Assembly (NCBI RefSeq): GCF_026230105.1
Contig: NC_079479.1
Span: 32,705,385-32,769,384 of the forward strand
DNA: 64,000 bases
Direction of reading: 5' to 3'
DNA from: Diorhabda sublineata
Taxonomy: Eukaryota > Arthropoda > Insecta > Coleoptera > Chrysomelidae
The notes under the pieces were generated by a model. It worked only from the letters and a program-made list of their open reading frames with translations. It made no database searches and was not told the DNA's origin. The position numbers and the translations under genes were made by a program. Shown here in pieces: positions 60,609-64,000 of the stretch; the stretch's first letter is position 1, and each line of letters starts with the position of its first letter.

Positions 60609-61947
60609 TTTGGAAGAAAACGGTTAAAATAAAACTAATGTATCTTCAATATCATCTGTCAGTTCAATTCGAAAATGATCTGTTTCGAGAGTTATAAAGT
60701 ACTGACTATATTTTTAGTCTAATTAAGTGCGTGGCGACAACGCCTATTTTGTAATATTCATCATATCCCCTGGTAATTTGCGTAGACCATTTAATTAATT
60801 CATCGAAAACTTATCTAGATAATGAATAACCACGTAAAATATGATTTTTATGTACATAATGTATTTCTATATTAATTCCAAGTTAACTAATAGTAAATTA
60901 CATAAATACATTAATTAAATGATGAAACAAGTCAATTTTATCATATCTGACATTTCTTAATCCACTTTCTTAAGTTTCTCTGGCTTCTTATTCAAAATAC
61001 CATACGTGCTGCATAATAATAAAAGGCATTTGGATGATAAACAATCGTTTCGAAAATAAATCCGGAAGGTTTAAATCGTCGAATCTTGGAGGTCATTAAA
61101 TAAAACCTCTTCTTCCAATACGTTGCCTATAGTCTATTCGTTTGGAGTAAATAGAAACAAAAATAACGTTAATCTTCATAAACCATAATCATTTTCCGTA
61201 TTTAAATGTATAAATACGATCCATGATTCGATTTATCTACTTTCAATACATTTGTATTCGATTCATATAGAATCGATTATGTTTTCGTAACTATTGTGTC
61301 ATATGTCAATCATATAATGCCGGCAATAAATTTGGTAAAATATACATCACAAAGAGTAGAAAAAGAAAGCAGAAAACTTGAAAAAATGTCCAGCTGTATC
61401 AAAGAAATAATTTTAAAGATAGAGAAAGCGACATCTAAGTGGAAGCTTGTTAATCTCCTCTTTTGACTCTCGAAACTTCAACGTCAAGGCGATCCAATCA
61501 GAATAGAATAGAGAGAGATGGAAAGCGGTATAACGATGTTCTTTTTCTCTCTGCCACTTAAATGGCGCTGGTGTAGGCAAATAGTATGGTATGAACGTAA
61601 GCAATTAATTGAAGTATGAAATAAACAATTTAATATCATTTTTGACTCGAGCAGTTCATTATTAAAAATTTTAACGACTTTCGTTGTACAGAATAATGTA
61701 ATAAATATAACTTGATGATACTGTGGCGCCACTCTTTGTTTTATTTTAACGGACCCTTTTCATATATACAGATTGTCCTTCTTCTCGGTATCCTCCATAC
61801 ATGTAAGTATTTAAAAATAACAGCGATTATATTATTAATTAAACTGTTTAATTTTATTTTAAGACCTCATAGTATTTGATACGGTTGTTGAAGATTATCC
61901 ACTAGACAAGTTATATTAAAAGTAATAATTATAATAATAAAACTGAC

Positions 61948-61974
61948 CTTGACTCTAAAATCTAACACATTCAT
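61948..61974 (-). other. Candidate first coding exon of the ankyrin gene (b)
   Basis: An ATG encodes MNVLDFRVK and meets a GTCAGT donor in phase 0, matching the acceptor at 55631. A GC-richer, promoter-like patch lies just upstream on this strand. The donor is weaker than that of candidate (a). Confidence 0.22.
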
Positions 61975-62410
61975 AGGTTCTGTAACAACTCGCGAATGGT
62001 GGTAAACTGTTAGGCTCAAACCATTAAAAGTAGGCAAATGGGCGGGCGGCTAAACTCCAGAAATTACGTGCGCATTTCAAATTTGTTTATTAGCGAAACT
62101 TCGCAACTTCGTGCTTGTTCTCGCGCTGTTATCATTTTTAAGAGATATTAAATTGGATACGTGGATTTAACTTACGAGAAAGAGTGGTGTGGTTCAAGAT
62201 AATAACAGTTACGGATTTTATTGTGTGATGAAACTGTTATCAATCTCGAAATATTCTAATATAAACTAGCACTAATTCGGGTTATTATATTAATTTTTTC
62301 ACATAATTTGAAGCGATTTGACAAGAATTATTAGTCAAGAAAAAATAACTTATTAATTAATTGCGGAGAAGTTGAAGTTATTTGGCTGAACTTCCGAAAA
62401 ACGCCAATGA

Positions 62411-62674
62411 AATTTTACAGGTGACGTCGATACTTTTGAAATTCTCGCGACCTACACCCAAAATATTGAATCCAGCTGGAGGCATATGAGAAGAAGAATA
62501 TCGAGGGGCGGAATCAGAAATAACTTGGATCTGCATCTTTGTGAACTTCTCTGGAGACGGCGAGTCCGACAAAAAGATATGGATCCATTCGATGCAATCA
62601 TTGTAGATATAAAATTTTTGTATCCTGGAAAGAATGATCGACATCCAATGAAAGAGGATGAGGAAAGTGACTAA
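62411..62674 (+). mobile_element. Merlin-type (ISXO2-like) transposase C-terminal relic
   Basis: The open frame reads TYTQNIESSWRHMRRRI, then LDLHLCELLWRRRVRQKDMD and PFDAIIVDIKFLYP before a TGA... no, a TAA stop. The block T-Q-x-I-E-S-x-W-x-x-x-K/R followed by L-x-E-F-x-W-R is the C-terminal signature of ISXO2-like transposases carried by Merlin elements; its Glu is the third catalytic acid in the family. The earlier two-thirds of the transposase is absent upstream, so it is a fragment. The minus-strand frame over it is a shadow. Confidence 0.7.
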
Positions 62675-62690
62675 ATTTTTGTGGAATAAA

Positions 62691-62788
62691 AGTTAGGTTA
62701 GGTTGGAATAAGTTAGGTTAGATTAGGTTAGGTTAGGTAGGTTAGGTTAGATTAGGTTAGGTTAAATTAGGTTCGGTTAGGTTAGGTC
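62691..62788. repeat. Interstitial telomere-type (TTAGG)n array
   Basis: About a hundred bases made mainly of TTAGG/GTTAG units with variants (GATTAGG, AAATTAGG, TTCGG, TTGGAATAAG). The orientation is opposite to the array at 54817. It begins 17 bases after the stop codon of the Merlin-type relic. Confidence 0.9.
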
Positions 62789-63292
62789 CGGTGCGTTTTC
62801 TATCGTATTTCTATTTTTCTTTCCTTTTTCGTGGCACGAATAGGCCTTTTCTTAGTCCTTATTCAATTGTGACCGTTTCCTATCATTTTTACCTTCCAAT
62901 TCCTCTTGGCGTTTTTTGGAAGTTTATCTAAAAAATTATATTTACTCATACAAATAAAACGATTTGCATTGTTTTCTCGGCTAAGGAAATTATAAGAAAC
63001 CTTGTTTCAAACCATTATAAGTTCGATAATATCTTTGAACTATATTTGATGAAGTGATGCATTTATTGAATTGTATTTAATTGTGGAATAGCAGCAGTTA
63101 TTTTGGTAATTATCTAGATTAGGTTACATCCCTCCGATTTACTTAAAAATTTAGTATGTTATAGAGAAAATTCTACTGAAAAATTTGATGTTTACATGTA
63201 GGGCGCGGAAATCATCCCTTTACATAGTTTTTAATCTTTGAAGTTCCAGAAAAAGATAAATAATTTATACATCATAGTTTTGCTGCGCATGT

Positions 63293-63311
63293 CTAACCTA
63301 ACTTAACCTAA
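63293..63311. repeat. Short (CCTAA)-type telomere-like run
   Basis: CTAACCTAACTTAACCTAAC, four units of the same repeat in the orientation of the 54817 array. It is short, so chance or shared mobile-element origin is possible. Confidence 0.6.
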
Positions 63312-63465
63312 CAAAACCACTAATTTTAACTAAGAATATTTATAGAATATCAATCAATAAACAGCAATACACAAAAATTCATAAAATTTTATCTTTTTCA
63401 TGGTCAAACACGAATAAAAAAACAAATGTTGATAGATTTACTAACGATAGTATTATCTAAACCAG

Positions 63466-63749
63466 GGATGGGGAAACTACGGCCCGCGGGCCATCTCCGG
63501 CCCGCAAAGCGTTGAAATCCGGCCCGCGACCAGCAAACAAAAATCGGGCATTACACGTCGGGCATAAAACCCGTATGTCCGACTATCGTCGAACGCATTA
63601 CCCATTTGTGGCAACACCAGCAAATTGGAATTTTATCTAGGACACAATACCCAAATATAGTTTCCCGCGCCCAGAAAATAATGGCTATGTTTGGTACAAG
63701 CTATTTGTGCGAACAAACGTTTTCAATAATGAAAAAATTTTCTTCGTAA
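63466..63749 (+). mobile_element. hAT transposase C-terminal (dimerisation) relic
   Basis: The frame 63639-63749 reads RTQYPNIVSRAQKIMAMFG, then TSYLCEQTFSIMKKFSS and a stop. The F-G-x-x-Y-x-C-E-x-x-F-S-x-M block is the hAT dimerisation domain, in the version seen in GTF2IRD2-like hAT proteins. The upstream GGGGAAACTACGGCCCGCGG patch resembles a motif often adjoining such relics. The frame stops soon after the block and lacks the rest. Confidence 0.75.
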
Positions 63750-64000
63750 TAGGCTTTCAGATGAGCTGCTGATGAGCCGGATTATGATGAAGTCAGGCAG
63801 AAACAAAAACAGTTCCACATATCACAGGTTCCCACAAAGACCAGCGCTCCTCAACCTTCTACTTCGCAGCTTATTAAATGTTATTATTTAATATTGCACA
63901 ATAAATTAGTATTTGAGAAAAATTATAGCCTTATCTTGATTTTACTAAATAATGTAATGCCTCAACTTTGCCCGCCATATATTTCGTTAGCAAAAATTGG

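Larger units (their letters stand above)
56400..62400. other. Gene-poor DNA upstream of the ankyrin gene
   Basis: No confident exon. It contains a tandem duplication, two tRNA-derived segments, a TIR element and a hAT-like element, listed separately, plus two possible first coding exons for the ankyrin gene. A GC-richer patch at about 62030-62120 could be a promoter for that gene, with transcription leftward. Confidence 0.4.

Noticed and set aside
62378..62644. 88-codon minus-strand frame
   Set aside because: It overlaps the ISXO2-like + strand frame and shows no recognisable wording.
1..64000. CRISPR array, operon or prokaryote-like cassette
   Set aside because: No regularly spaced direct repeats with unique spacers and no clustered unspliced genes; all confident genes are spliced eukaryotic genes.

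Overview
This is an AT-rich animal nuclear sequence with spliced genes. The gene set (scratch-type SNAG/C2H2 factor, a wurst/DNAJC22 orthologue, CCDC102A), short TTAGG-type telomere-like arrays and the transposon families present point to an insect. A beetle is my best guess, but the sequence does not prove the order. Exons were joined by hand from splice sites, phase and protein continuity. No transcript evidence was available, so exon ends are predictions.

Layout. 1-90: last coding bases of an unidentified + strand gene. About 0.1-7.8 kb: gene-poor DNA with a reverse-transcriptase scrap. 8.16-14.35 kb (+): a scratch-family transcription factor in five coding exons, whose N-terminal SNAG exon lies 3.75 kb upstream of the rest. 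14.5-20.1 kb: gene-poor, with two mariner relics. 20.17-27.86 kb (+): a predicted secreted protein of 1388 residues built largely of WPGQ-type Gly/Gln/Pro repeats; I do not recognise its family. 28.3-28.9 kb (-): remnant of a retroelement RNase H region. 29.35-34.19 kb (-): CCDC102A in six coding exons. 36.10-40.58 kb (+): wurst/DNAJC22 in four coding exons, divergent from CCDC102A across a 1.9-kb spacer that holds a 14-bp perfect palindrome and a cluster of TGACGTCA-like words. 42.77-55.63 kb (-): an ankyrin-repeat gene resembling ANKRD33/33B in seven joined exons; its start codon was not fixed. 55.6-64 kb: gene-poor DNA dense in transposon relics, tRNA-like SINE heads and TTAGG-type arrays.

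The genes do not form a pathway. They are ordinary, independently regulated eukaryotic genes: a nuclear repressor of the neural/Snail superfamily, an extracellular repeat protein, a coiled-coil protein, a membrane J-protein linked in flies to clathrin endocytosis and airway maturation, and an ankyrin adaptor. Repeats account for much of the rest: non-LTR, mariner/Tc1, hAT and Merlin/ISXO2-type remnants, several short terminal-inverted-repeat elements and a foldback array. I found no CRISPR, operon or prokaryote-like defence system. The least explained items are the WPGQ protein, several splice-flanked exon-like islands inside introns, and the promoter architecture between CCDC102A and wurst.
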